Part shown: one piece after another, positions 1 through 8,148 of the stretch
Numbering within the stretch: position 1 is the stretch's first letter
Layout: the number at the start of each line of letters is the position of its first letter
Assembly: GCA_038746265.1 (NCBI GenBank)
Contig: JBCDKU010000002.1
Span: forward strand, 1-64,000
Source: JBCBKP01 sp038746265
GTDB lineage: Bacteria; Planctomycetota; Phycisphaerae; Phycisphaerales; UBA1924
Reading direction: 5' to 3'
Length of the DNA stretch: 64,000 bases
Made by a program: the position numbers and the translations under genes
The notes under the pieces: generated by a model
Databases searched by the model: none
What the model was told of the DNA's origin: nothing
The model's input: only the letters and a program-made list of their open reading frames with translations

Positions 1-45
1 GCCCAACGCCGACCCCAACGCGTCTCTCAGAGTTTCATCCAGCAC
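1..45 (-). CDS. 5' end of an unidentified gene leaving the window
   Basis: On the minus strand a GTG codon at 45-43 follows a good ribosome binding site (GGAAGGAG) by seven bases and opens a frame that stays open to the window edge. The 15 visible residues begin with VLDETLRDALG. That is too little to recognise a family. It lies about 60 bases downstream of a terminator/antiterminator pair, so it is probably the gene controlled by that leader. The start is supported only by the ribosome binding site. Confidence 0.35.
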   Translation of the reverse strand, partial: MLDETLRDALGSALG

Positions 46-105
46 GACCCGGCTCCTTCCGTTGTCCAACTCCACCCGGCACTCTCGAACAGTCCAAAAA
101 CGAAA

Positions 106-130
106 GAAGCCACCGCATCGCGGTGGCTTC
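106..130 (-). terminator. intrinsic terminator hairpin (minus strand)
   Basis: The stem GAAGCCACCG/CGGTGGCTTC has 10 base pairs and a 5-base loop. On the minus strand it is followed directly by TTTCGTTTTT. It lies upstream of the GTG at 45, which fits attenuation rather than the end of a gene. Confidence 0.7.
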
Positions 131-198
131 CAGCATCACTCGGTCTCGGTCGATCAGGTCTTACCTGCTCGTCGAACCCTCCGCGCGGAAGCCACCGG
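106..198 (-). promoter_or_regulatory. attenuator-like leader with mutually exclusive hairpins
   Basis: Read on the minus strand, segment A (197-187, CGGTGGCTTCC) is perfectly complementary over 11 bases to segment B (131-121). B is also complementary over 10 bases to segment C (115-106). B:C is an intrinsic terminator followed by TTTCGTTTTT. A:B would be the antiterminator. No other minus-strand gene lies upstream, so the element looks like the leader of the gene starting at 45. The inducing signal is unknown. Confidence 0.5.
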
Positions 199-277
199 TC
201 GTTCGCCACATGCAGCGAATCGGCTGCGGGTGGGCAACGAGCGTGAGCATCCAGACTTTGGCGAGGAGATTCATCAT
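161..277 (-). CDS. possible leader peptide, 38 aa
   Basis: A short frame opens with ATG ATG at 277 and ends with TAA at 161. Its codons run across segment A of the attenuator-like leader. It is preceded by a weak GGAAG. An even shorter frame (324-277, 16 codons including its stop) ends in TGATG, overlapping its start. The peptide has two Trp, several Leu and four Met but no run of one amino acid, so the sensed signal cannot be read from it. It may be an accidental frame. Confidence 0.25.
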   Translation of the reverse strand: MMNLLAKVWMLTLVAHPQPIRCMWRTTGGFRAEGSTSR

Positions 278-363
278 CACTTCCACACAAACGTAGCGAC
301 AGATCCGCTGCCGTCAATACGCATCAGCCGAGGATTTGTTGCATATCTCGCATAACCTCTTCC

Positions 364-3300
364 GTGGCCCGATCGCAGCGTCCCGAAACAGATCCCGGCA
401 CCGGTCCTTCTTCGTCGATCGACCCGCGTGAGATTCGCCGCATGATCGGCGGTTGTCTTGCCGCAGACCGCCGCCGGCTCAGCCGCCGGCTCCGGGGCCT
501 GGACAAGCCCTCCAAGGGCAAGAAACGCCCGCCGCCGCACCGGCGGGAGCAGATTCTCCGCGAGATCGCCGCCCAGGCAGAGCGCTCGATCGCCCTCCGC
601 GAGAAGCGGGCGGCGGCCGTCCCGAAGGTCAGTTATCCGGATGACCTGCCGATCGCGCAGCGGCGGGACGACATCGCGGCCGCGATCCGCGAGCGGCAGG
701 TCGTGGTCGTGTGCGGCGAGACCGGCTCGGGCAAGACGACCCAGCTCCCCAAGATCTGCCTCGAGCTCGGCCGGGGCATCGACGGCGCGATCGGGCACAC
801 GCAGCCCCGCCGCCTCGCCGCCCGGTCCGTCGCGGACCGCGTCGCGGAAGAGCTGGGCGTGCAGATGGGCACGGTCGTCGGCAGCAAGGTCCGCTTCGGC
901 GATCAGACCCGCGACGACACGCTCGTCAAGCTCATGACCGACGGCATCCTGCTCGCCGAGACGCAGTCCGACCGCTTCCTCGACCGCTACGACACGATCA
1001 TTGTGGACGAGGCCCACGAGCGCAGCCTCAACATCGACTTCCTACTGGGCTACCTCGCGACCATCCTGCCGCGGCGGCCCGACCTCAAGCTGATCGTGAC
1101 GTCGGCCACGATCGATCCTGAACGCTTCGCCGAGCACTTCGCGGATAGCCAGGGCCCCGCACCGATCATCGAGGTCTCGGGCAGGGCGTACCCGGTCGAG
1201 GTGCGCTACCGGCCGCTGCTGCGCGATCTCGCCGAGTCCGAATCGTTCCAGCGCGACGAGTCCGACATGATCGGCGGCGTGCTCGACGCAATCGCGGAGC
1301 TCGACGGCGAGCCCTACTCGCGCGAGGCGAACGACGTGCTCGTCTTCATGCCGGGCGAGCGCGAGATCCGCGAGACCGCCAACGCGATCCGGCGCAGCTT
1401 CGGCAAGCGCGGATCGTCCGGGCAGGATCTCGAGGTCCTGCCGCTCTATGCGCGGCTGTCGTCGGCGGAGCAGCAGCGGATCTTCAAGCCGCACCGGGGC
1501 CGCCGGATCGTCATCGCGACGAACGTCGCCGAGACCTCGCTGACCGTCCCGGGCATTAAGTACGTCATCGACCCGGGGACCGCGCGCATCAGCCGCTACT
1601 CCGCGCGGTCGAAGGTGCAGGGCCTGCCGATCGAGCCGATCAGTCAGGCGTCGGCCAACCAACGAAAGGGCCGGTGCGGCCGTGTTGCGCCGGGCGTGTG
1701 CTTCCGTCTTTACAGCGAGGACGACTTCAACGGCCGCGACGAATTCACCCAGCCGGAGATCCTGCGGACGAGCCTCGCGAACGTCGTTCTCCAGATGGCG
1801 GCCTTGCGGCTGGGCTCGCCCGAGGACTTCCCGTTTGTCGAAGCGCCTGACCGCCGTCTCATCCGCGACGGGTACGAGACGCTGCTGGAACTCGGCGCTG
1901 TCGATGAAGAACACCAGCTCACCGAGATCGGCAAGCGGCTCGCGCGCTTGCCCGTCGATCCGCGGATCGGCCGCATGATCCTTGCCGCAGACGAGGAGAA
2001 CTGCCTTGCCGAGGTGCTCGTGATCGCGTCCGGCCTGACGATCCAGGACCCGCGCGAGCGACCGACAGAAAAGCAAGATGAGGCGGACGCCGCTCACGAG
2101 CGGTACTACCGCGAGGGCTCGGACTTCCTCAGCTACCTCGAGCTGTGGAAGTTCTACCACGACTCCATCCGACCGCTCTCGCGCTCGAAGCGGGCGAAGG
2201 CGTGCCGTCAGAACTTTCTCTCCGACCGCCGCATGCACGAGTGGGCGGAGTTGGTGCGACAGCTGCGTGACGTCTGCTCCGATCTCGGCATCAAGCAGGG
2301 CCGCACCGACGCCCCGCCTGATGCGATCCACCGGAGCCTGCTCACGGGCCTGCTCACAAGTGTGGGCCGCAAGTCCGAGACACACGAATACGAGGGTGTC
2401 CGCGGCACCAAGTTCGCGGTTCACCCTAGCAGCCAGCTGTTCAAGGAGAAGCCGCAGTGGCTCATGGCGGCCGAGCTGGTCCGCACCACCAAGCTCTACG
2501 CCCGCTGCTGCGCGCGCATCCAGCCGCAGTGGATCGAGTCCATCGGCGCACACCTGCTCAAGCGGACGTACTCCGAGCCTAGGTATGTCGCGAAGGGCGC
2601 AAAGGTCCTCGCCGACGAGAAGGTCACGCTGCTCGGCCTCGAGGTTATCGGCAAGAAGACGGTCAACTTCGGGCCGATTGATCCCGCGGCTGCCCGGCGG
2701 ACCTTCATCCACCACGCGCTGGTCGAGCAGGAGCACGAGGCCCCGGTTCTTGCGCGCGCCGAGTGTCTCAAACACAACGCCCAGCTGATCGAGTCCGTCC
2801 GCAAGCTCGAGGACAAGGCCCGCCGCCGCGACCTGCTCGCCGAGACCGAGGCGATCCACGACTTCTACGACGGGCGTCTGCCAGCGGACGTCTACTCCGC
2901 GGACAAGTTCGAGAAAGCGCGCAAAAAGCTGGAGTCCAAGGACCGCCGCGCGCTCTTCATGTCCACGGCCGATGTGCTCGCGGGCGACCCCGAAGGTATC
3001 CGAGAGGACCAGTTCCCCGAGCGCGTCCTGATCGGCGAGTCCGAGGCGGCGCTCGCCTACCGCTTTGATCCAGAAGCCACCGACGACGGCGTCACGCTCG
3101 AGCTCCCCCCCGAGCTTGTCGCCCGCATCGATCCGCGCGAAGCCGAGCGGTTGGTGCCGGGCTGGCTGCCCGGGACGATTGAGGCACTCGTGCGCACGCT
3201 GCCGAAGTCCGCGCGCCGGCGGCTCGATATCCCCGACGTCGCGGCACGGCTCGCACCGAAGGTCATCGCGAGCGATCGACCCATGCTCGTGCTGCTCGCC

Positions 3301-4380
3301 GACGAGGTCGCGGCGCTCGCCGGTGTGCGTGTGACCAAGGACGACTTCCGGCCGAGTGATCTGCCGAATCACCTCAAGATCAACTACCGCGCGATCGACG
3401 CGGACGGGGAGGTCATCGCCGAGTCGCGCGAGATCGAAACGGTGCAGGCCGAGGTCCGCAAGCTGGGCAAGGCGGGCGCAGGACCGATCCGCGGCGCACA
3501 GGACGCGTGGTCCCGCGACGGGCTGATCGATTGGGACTTCGACGAGCTGCCCGAGACAGTCGAGATCAGGAAAGCCGGGCGAACGGTCGTCGCGTTCCCG
3601 GGGCTCGTGGACGAGGGAGCGTCGGTATCGCTGCACACGTTCGAGACCCCCGAGCAGGCGGACCGCGCGACACGGCTCGGGCTCGCGCGGCTGTTCGCGA
3701 TGCGGATCCGGCGTGACTTCAAGTGGAACCCGAAGCGCGAGCCGGGCTTCGAGAAGCTGATTCTCCTGTTCAGCCCGCTGGGCGACGCCAAGACGCTGGA
3801 ATCGCACCTCACTTCGCTCGTGGCACGGGAGCTGTGCGTCGAGGACCGAGAACTCGTACGCGACTCGACCGAGTTCGATTCTTGCCTGGACAGCGCATGG
3901 GATCGGCTCGCGGGCGCGGTGTCGGAACTCTTCGGGTTGGCCCAGCAATGCCTGTCCGGCGCACACACCGTGCTCGGTCGGCTCGAGCAGCCGGCTCCGG
4001 AGTCGTGGAATCCTGCGCGGGCGGACGTGAACGATCAGCTCGGCCGGCTCATGCATCCGGAGTTTCTGAAGACCACACCGATCCGGTGGCTCCGGTGTTA
4101 TCCGAGATTCCTGAAAGCTGCGGAGCAGCGGCTCGAGCGGCTGCGCGGCGGCGATGTGACGCGCGACCGGCAAGCGCACGCGGAGATCCGCGGCTGGCTC
4201 CAGCGATTCGACGAGCGCGTCCAGTCAGCCGAGAACCGGGGTGTCATCGATCCCGCGCTCGACGAGTTCGGGTGGCTGCTGCAGGAGTACCGCGTGGCGC
4301 TGTTTGCGCAGAACCTGCGAACATCGGTGCCCGTGTCCTCCAAGCGGCTTGATCGGGCATGGGAAGCCTTACGGGCATGA
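364..4380 (+). CDS. hrpA: ATP-dependent RNA helicase HrpA
   Basis: DEAH-box (DExH) RNA helicase of 1338 aa, close to the roughly 1300 aa usual for HrpA. The P-loop GETGSGKTTQ lies near residues 118-127 and the DEAH box near 215-218. SATID (motif III) and the QRKGRCGRVAPG motif VI follow. The long C-terminal part typical of HrpA (HA2, OB-fold and the HrpA-specific domain) is present. HrpA remodels structured RNA or stalled ribosomes using ATP in the cytoplasm. The GTG start at 364 has no Shine-Dalgarno, but TAACCT ends 5 bases before it, which suggests a leaderless mRNA. The gene stands alone, with PYP-operon genes downstream in the same direction. Confidence 0.95.
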   Translation: MARSQRPETDPGTGPSSSIDPREIRRMIGGCLAADRRRLSRRLRGLDKPSKGKKRPPPHRREQILREIAAQAERSIALREKRAAAVPKVSYPDDLPIAQRRDDIAAAIRERQVVVVCGETGSGKTTQLPKICLELGRGIDGAIGHTQPRRLAARSVADRVAEELGVQMGTVVGSKVRFGDQTRDDTLVKLMTDGILLAETQSDRFLDRYDTIIVDEAHERSLNIDFLLGYLATILPRRPDLKLIVTSATIDPERFAEHFADSQGPAPIIEVSGRAYPVEVRYRPLLRDLAESESFQRDESDMIGGVLDAIAELDGEPYSREANDVLVFMPGEREIRETANAIRRSFGKRGSSGQDLEVLPLYARLSSAEQQRIFKPHRGRRIVIATNVAETSLTVPGIKYVIDPGTARISRYSARSKVQGLPIEPISQASANQRKGRCGRVAPGVCFRLYSEDDFNGRDEFTQPEILRTSLANVVLQMAALRLGSPEDFPFVEAPDRRLIRDGYETLLELGAVDEEHQLTEIGKRLARLPVDPRIGRMILAADEENCLAEVLVIASGLTIQDPRERPTEKQDEADAAHERYYREGSDFLSYLELWKFYHDSIRPLSRSKRAKACRQNFLSDRRMHEWAELVRQLRDVCSDLGIKQGRTDAPPDAIHRSLLTGLLTSVGRKSETHEYEGVRGTKFAVHPSSQLFKEKPQWLMAAELVRTTKLYARCCARIQPQWIESIGAHLLKRTYSEPRYVAKGAKVLADEKVTLLGLEVIGKKTVNFGPIDPAAARRTFIHHALVEQEHEAPVLARAECLKHNAQLIESVRKLEDKARRRDLLAETEAIHDFYDGRLPADVYSADKFEKARKKLESKDRRALFMSTADVLAGDPEGIREDQFPERVLIGESEAALAYRFDPEATDDGVTLELPPELVARIDPREAERLVPGWLPGTIEALVRTLPKSARRRLDIPDVAARLAPKVIASDRPMLVLLADEVAALAGVRVTKDDFRPSDLPNHLKINYRAIDADGEVIAESREIETVQAEVRKLGKAGAGPIRGAQDAWSRDGLIDWDFDELPETVEIRKAGRTVVAFPGLVDEGASVSLHTFETPEQADRATRLGLARLFAMRIRRDFKWNPKREPGFEKLILLFSPLGDAKTLESHLTSLVARELCVEDRELVRDSTEFDSCLDSAWDRLAGAVSELFGLAQQCLSGAHTVLGRLEQPAPESWNPARADVNDQLGRLMHPEFLKTTPIRWLRCYPRFLKAAEQRLERLRGGDVTRDRQAHAEIRGWLQRFDERVQSAENRGVIDPALDEFGWLLQEYRVALFAQNLRTSVPVSSKRLDRAWEALRA

Positions 4381-4387
4381 CCACGCC

Positions 4388-4409
4388 CCGCCCCGCAATG
4401 GTGGGGCGG
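4388..4409 (+). terminator. hairpin after hrpA
   Basis: A seven-base-pair stem CCGCCCC/GGGGCGG with an 8-base loop starts eight bases after the hrpA stop. It has no T tract, so it may only be a weak or factor-assisted 3' end. Confidence 0.35.
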
Positions 4410-4475
4410 CCGCGAAGTCTGCGCGGGGAACAGACAAGAAAGTGCGTTTGCTGAATCCGAGCCGTCATCGGGTCG

Positions 4476-4931
4476 ATGCAGCCTTGCCGCCGGGGGGAAT
4501 CCTCGTGCGGCGGGAATGGAGCTGTACGCATACCCGCGAAGATCATCGAAGCCCTGAAGAACTTTGACCTCGACGAGGTCAAGCGGGAGCTCGAGGAGAG
4601 CGACGCGGGCACGCAGCCACAGCTCGACGAGAATCTCGTGTGGCTCGATGAGCAGCGGAAACACCTGATCTTTGTCTTCGAGCAGGTGGATAGCCCGGAA
4701 GACCGGGACATGCTGCTGGCCATCAACTTCATCGAGCTCAAAAGCCGGTGGATCGCGTTCAACACTGAGCTGAATTACCAGGTGTTCAAGAAGGGCGCGC
4801 CCGACGTCGCGACGCAGCAGCGGGCCTTCGGGACGTCGCTGCTGCTGGCGACGGTCGAGCCGCTCTTGTCATCGGGTGATGTGGATCAGATCACTCAGTT
4901 CCTGGCCGAGCCCGTCAATCGCGCGGCGTGA
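4476..4931 (+). CDS. unknown protein, first gene of the PYP operon
   Basis: A 151 aa protein that I do not recognise. From about residue 18 it reads like a soluble, mostly helical protein rich in Glu, Asp and Leu, with no signal peptide, membrane segment or cysteine pair. The N-terminal 17 residues are uncertain: ATG 4476 is the only canonical start upstream, lacks a clear ribosome binding site and encodes a Cys/Gly/Arg-rich stretch unlike the rest. The next in-frame start would lose the helical N terminus. It lies 45 bases before the coiled-coil gene at 4977 and points the same way as PYP, so a shared role in light signalling is plausible but only inferred. Confidence 0.7.
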   Translation: MQPCRRGESSCGGNGAVRIPAKIIEALKNFDLDEVKRELEESDAGTQPQLDENLVWLDEQRKHLIFVFEQVDSPEDRDMLLAINFIELKSRWIAFNTELNYQVFKKGAPDVATQQRAFGTSLLLATVEPLLSSGDVDQITQFLAEPVNRAA

Positions 4932-4976
4932 GCCTTCGGCGTTAGAGAAGCCCTCGAAACAAAGGAGACCGCAGGC

Positions 4977-5315
4977 ATGAGCGCCGACACGACACTTGAG
5001 AGCATGGAGCAGCAGCTTCGCTCGATCTACGAGGAGCGCGAGTTCCTCGACCAGCAGATCGGCACCTCGACCGCCGATGGCATCATCGACATGATCCGCA
5101 GCCTCGAGGCCCAGCTCGCGGACATGTACAACAAGCATGGGCACAAGACCAACGACGACGCGCCCGATTTCCAAGGCATGCTCAAGCAGGTGCGCGAGCT
5201 CTCGTCGGAACTGGATTCGGAGTACAGCAAGCGATCCATCGTGCTCACCGTCGAGCACGACAAGCCGGTCCTGAAGGCCGTCTGGGAAGAGTCCGCAGCG
5301 CAAGGAGACTGCTGA
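4977..5315 (+). CDS. small coiled-coil protein next to PYP
   Basis: A 112 aa unrecognised protein with a good ribosome binding site (AAAGGAG). Residues 5-50 and about 65-85 show heptad-like spacing of Leu, Ile and Met, suggesting coiled coils. The C-terminal 25 residues (IVLTVEHDKPVLKAVWEE) look like a short beta hairpin. Its stop lies one base before the PYP start and the PYP ribosome binding site is inside its 3' end, so the two genes are co-transcribed and probably translationally coupled. That makes it a candidate PYP partner or structural adaptor. There is no direct evidence for its function. Confidence 0.75.
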   Translation: MSADTTLESMEQQLRSIYEEREFLDQQIGTSTADGIIDMIRSLEAQLADMYNKHGHKTNDDAPDFQGMLKQVRELSSELDSEYSKRSIVLTVEHDKPVLKAVWEESAAQGDC

Positions 5316-5316
5316 A

Positions 5317-5727
5317 ATGAGCATGATGAACCAGATGAACGCGGGCCCGGCGACGGGCGGAACCTTCGTCCCCAACGAGGTGCTCGGCATGCTCGGCAAC
5401 TTCGGCCGTGCCGATGCCGACGCGTGCGATTTCGGTGTCGTCAAGGTTGACGACACCGGCAAGATCGTGATGTACAACCGCTACCAGTCGGAGCTCGGCG
5501 GCGTCGCGCCGTCGCACGCCGAGGGCAAGGTGTTCTTCACGCAGATCGCACCCTGCACCAACAACAGCCTCTTCTTCGGCAACTTCAAGAAGGGTGTCGC
5601 GGCGAACAACCTCAACGTGGTGTTCCCGTACACGTTCACCTTCAAGATGAAGCCGACCAATGTCCGCGTGCACATGTACCGCGACCCGAACAGCCAGACC
5701 AACTGGGTGTTCGTCGCCCGCGCGTGA
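5317..5727 (+). CDS. pyp: photoactive yellow protein (PYP)
   Basis: A 136 aa blue-light PAS photoreceptor that I can align without gaps to the 125 aa Halorhodospira halophila PYP (recalled sequence) with an offset of 11. Cys80, in APCT, matches the p-coumaroyl-binding Cys69. Tyr53 matches Tyr42, and Tyr105, Phe107, Met111 and His119 match Tyr94, Phe96, Met100 and His108. The usual Glu46 is Gln57 here, Thr50 is Gly61 and Arg52 is Val63, so the chromophore pocket differs. The engineered E46Q change in the H. halophila protein red-shifts absorption. The protein should carry p-coumarate as a thioester and work in the cytoplasm. A terminator-like hairpin follows, and the lyase that makes the chromophore precursor is the next gene. 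Confidence 0.93.
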   Translation: MSMMNQMNAGPATGGTFVPNEVLGMLGNFGRADADACDFGVVKVDDTGKIVMYNRYQSELGGVAPSHAEGKVFFTQIAPCTNNSLFFGNFKKGVAANNLNVVFPYTFTFKMKPTNVRVHMYRDPNSQTNWVFVARA

Positions 5728-5748
5728 TGTGAACAGACTCCCGGCCCG

Positions 5749-5776
5749 CGGCCCGACAGGGCCGTTGGCCGTTTTT
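5749..5776 (+). terminator. terminator between PYP and the ammonia-lyase
   Basis: The stem CGGCCC/GGGCCG with loop GACA is followed by TTGGCCGTTTTT. It lies 22 bases after the PYP stop, inside the otherwise gene-free 111-base gap before the lyase. Partial read-through would give much more PYP message than lyase message. Confidence 0.6.
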
Positions 5777-5838
5777 ACAGTTCCCACGACGCTGACGCCC
5801 GCGGGGCCCGACACACCGACGAGACACGGAGCGTTTCG

Positions 5839-7374
5839 TTGCCGAGAACCGTTGATTCCACGACCGCCCCGGCCGCCGCGATCGATGTGACACCGTCGCT
5901 CGGGCCCGATCGGCGGCTTGACTGCGCTTTGCTTGAGCACCTCGCGTTGCAGCGGACCTGCCCCGTGGGCTTCTCGGATGAAGCCGTGAACGCGATGGAA
6001 TCGGCCCGCGTCTCACTACAACGCGCCGTCGATCGCGGCGATGAGATCTATGGCGTGACGACGGGCTTCGGCCCGCTTGTGTCGTTCGAGGCGTCGTCGG
6101 AATCCTGCATCCAGGCGAGCGGGCTTCTGAACCATCTGACCGCGGGTTGGGGCCCGTTGGCGCCGCGCGAGGTTGTCCGCGCGTCGATGCTGATCCGCGC
6201 GCAATCCGTCGCGCAGGGGACATCCGGCATCACGGCTTCTGCGGCCGAGGCGTGGCTCGACCTGCTCTGCCGCGGTGTGACGCCCTGCATCCCCGAGATC
6301 GGCTCCGTCGGCGCTTCCGGCGACCTGATCCCGCTCGCTCATGCTGCTCGTGTACTCCGCGGCGAGGGGCGCGCGGAGACCGAGGGCATGACGCTCAACG
6401 CTGCGGAGGCGCTCGAGGCCGCGGGGCTTGCCCCGATCGACCTCGCTGCGCGCGACGCCCTGTCGCTCGTCAACGGCACGAGCTTCATGGCGGGCTACCT
6501 CGCGATCGCGATCGCGCGGGCCGAACGACTCATGGGATGGTCCGAGCGGATCACGGGCTGGCTCTACCGCTTGCTCGGCGCTCGGCCGCAGGCGATCGAC
6601 GCGCGGCTGCACGCCGCACGTGGACACGATGCCCAGCAGCTCTCGGCGACACAGATCCGCTCTGAGGCGACGCGGCTCGGTGACGACTGGCTCGATGACT
6701 CGCGGCCGCTGCAGGAGGTCTACTCGATCCGCTGCGCACCGCAGATCCTCGGCGCGTGCCGTGCGAACATCGAGCACGCCCGCCGACTCACCGAGGCGGA
6801 GATCAACGGCGTCTCGGACAACCCGGTCGTCACGCCCGAGGCTGTGCTGCACGGTGGGAACTTCCAGGGCCAGCAGATCGCGTTCGCGGCCGATGCGCTG
6901 AACGCGGCCCTAGTGCAGATCGGCGTGTTGATGGAGCGGCAGCTCGATGTGCTGCTCAACCCCGATCTCAACAACGGCGCGCCGCTGCTGCTCGCGTGGC
7001 AGCCGGGCCGCGACGCGGGCATGGCTGGTGCGCAGATCACGGCGTCGGCGCTCGTCGCCGAGATGCGCCATCACGGCGGGCCCGCGGCGACGAGCTCGAT
7101 CCCGACCAACGGCCGCAACCAGGACATCGTCTCGATGGGCACGCTCGCGGCCCGCGCGGCATACGGGCAGACGGATCGTCTTTCCGCGATCGGCGCGATC
7201 CTGTCGCTCGGGGCGTGGCGGCTCGATGATCTTCGATCGAAGGACCGCGCCGAGGGCCGGACGGCCGAGCCGCCGATCGGGCTGTTCGATGATGCGCCGG
7301 AGTCGTTCACGCACGACCGGCCGCTGCACGCGGATATCGATCGGCTCTCGCAGCGTTTGCTTCGGGCGGCTTAG
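5839..7374 (+). CDS. aromatic amino acid ammonia-lyase, probably tyrosine ammonia-lyase
   Basis: A 511 aa member of the HAL/PAL/TAL family. The MIO cofactor triad Ala-Ser-Gly is at about 159-161 (VGASGD), the catalytic Tyr at 71 (YGVTTGFGPL), and NGTSFM and the later family blocks are present. The selectivity pair reads His99-Leu100 (NHLTAG). His at this place marks tyrosine lyases, whereas histidine lyases have Ser-His and phenylalanine lyases Phe-Leu. The expected reaction is L-tyrosine to p-coumarate plus ammonia, the precursor of the PYP chromophore. The start is TTG 5839 behind ACGGAG; a GTG at 5887 is the alternative. Its stop overlaps the stop of the gas-vesicle gene on the other strand. 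The CoA ligase needed to load PYP is not in this window. Confidence 0.88.
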   Translation: MPRTVDSTTAPAAAIDVTPSLGPDRRLDCALLEHLALQRTCPVGFSDEAVNAMESARVSLQRAVDRGDEIYGVTTGFGPLVSFEASSESCIQASGLLNHLTAGWGPLAPREVVRASMLIRAQSVAQGTSGITASAAEAWLDLLCRGVTPCIPEIGSVGASGDLIPLAHAARVLRGEGRAETEGMTLNAAEALEAAGLAPIDLAARDALSLVNGTSFMAGYLAIAIARAERLMGWSERITGWLYRLLGARPQAIDARLHAARGHDAQQLSATQIRSEATRLGDDWLDDSRPLQEVYSIRCAPQILGACRANIEHARRLTEAEINGVSDNPVVTPEAVLHGGNFQGQQIAFAADALNAALVQIGVLMERQLDVLLNPDLNNGAPLLLAWQPGRDAGMAGAQITASALVAEMRHHGGPAATSSIPTNGRNQDIVSMGTLAARAAYGQTDRLSAIGAILSLGAWRLDDLRSKDRAEGRTAEPPIGLFDDAPESFTHDRPLHADIDRLSQRLLRAA

Positions 7375-8141
7375 GCGAGCGACGGGCAGAAGCTGTACGC
7401 GGGCCACGGGCCGGTGAGCGTGAGCAGCAAGCCGTGGTTGCGACGGGTGGCCTGCTCGTCGGCGATCGCGTTCTCGAAGGCCTCGCGTCCATCGTCGGCG
7501 ACGAGAAACGCCCAGTTCGCCAGCATCATGTGGCCCTCGTCCGTCTCAGCCCGGACGATCTTCCGGGCGACCGCGTCGAGCGCGAGCGGGCGGAGGGTGG
7601 CGGCGATCGTCGAGGTCGCGTCCGCGAGCGGCGAGCGCTGCGGCTCGTCCCGCTTGAGTTTGGAGCGGAGGTAGTCGGCGCCGCTCGCGGCGGTTCGCTT
7701 TGGCTGCTCGGCAGCACGGACGGCCTCAGGTGTCGCGGCGAGTGTGAGGGCGAACTCCGCGGCGGCGTCGATCTTGTCGAGGAAGCGCGTGATCGCGTCC
7801 GCGTTCCGTGTGAGACGCTCGGTGACGCTCTCGGGCGAGCTGAACACGCTCCCGAACGCGACGGGCATGACCGGTCCAAGGTCGGTCGCGGCGGCGAGGA
7901 TCTCATCGTGGCGGACGACGCGCGGCGTGAGCCAGGAGATATCGCCCAGATTCCGCTCGCCGCGGTCGCCGGTCATGCCGGCGGGATCGATGGTCGTACA
8001 GATCGCGGCGAGGTCGTTCGCGCGGATTATCTCGAGGCGCGAGTCGTCGGTGTAGCCGCCGGTCTTGGTCATCGCGGCGAGGTTGGTTCCGCGGGTGATG
8101 CCAACGAGGGCGTAGGCGGTGGTGGTGGTCTCTGTGGTCAC
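7371..8141 (-). CDS. gas vesicle protein GvpF/GvpL family (second copy)
   Basis: A GvpF/L-family assembly protein of about 256 aa. The alpha/beta N-terminal domain starts AYALVGI, followed by VMPVAFGSVF and the family ending GPWPAYSFCP. These proteins bind GvpA and act in nucleation of the vesicle. I place the start at GTG 8141, just after the upstream ATPase stop, because the longer frame overlaps that gene and begins with low-complexity sequence. It is the last gene of the cluster, and its TAA overlaps the TAG of the ammonia-lyase on the opposite strand. It is a divergent paralogue of the GvpF/L at 13026-13778. Confidence 0.88.
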   Translation of the reverse strand: MTTETTTTAYALVGITRGTNLAAMTKTGGYTDDSRLEIIRANDLAAICTTIDPAGMTGDRGERNLGDISWLTPRVVRHDEILAAATDLGPVMPVAFGSVFSSPESVTERLTRNADAITRFLDKIDAAAEFALTLAATPEAVRAAEQPKRTAASGADYLRSKLKRDEPQRSPLADATSTIAATLRPLALDAVARKIVRAETDEGHMMLANWAFLVADDGREAFENAIADEQATRRNHGLLLTLTGPWPAYSFCPSLA

Positions 8142-8148
8142 GCGGGAG

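Noticed and set aside
1042..4179. Very long minus-strand open frame (1045 codons) antisense to hrpA
   Set aside because: It is the shadow of a GC-rich gene: no motifs, Arg/Leu/Asp-biased composition, and hrpA is unmistakable on the other strand.
4505..4567. Short GTG frame before the first PYP-operon gene as a leader peptide
   Set aside because: It overlaps the 151 aa frame, and no attenuation structure was seen near it.
5839..7374. Histidine ammonia-lyase of histidine degradation
   Set aside because: The selectivity pair is His-Leu, not Ser-His, there are no other hut genes, and PYP is adjacent. Tyrosine lyase is the better call.
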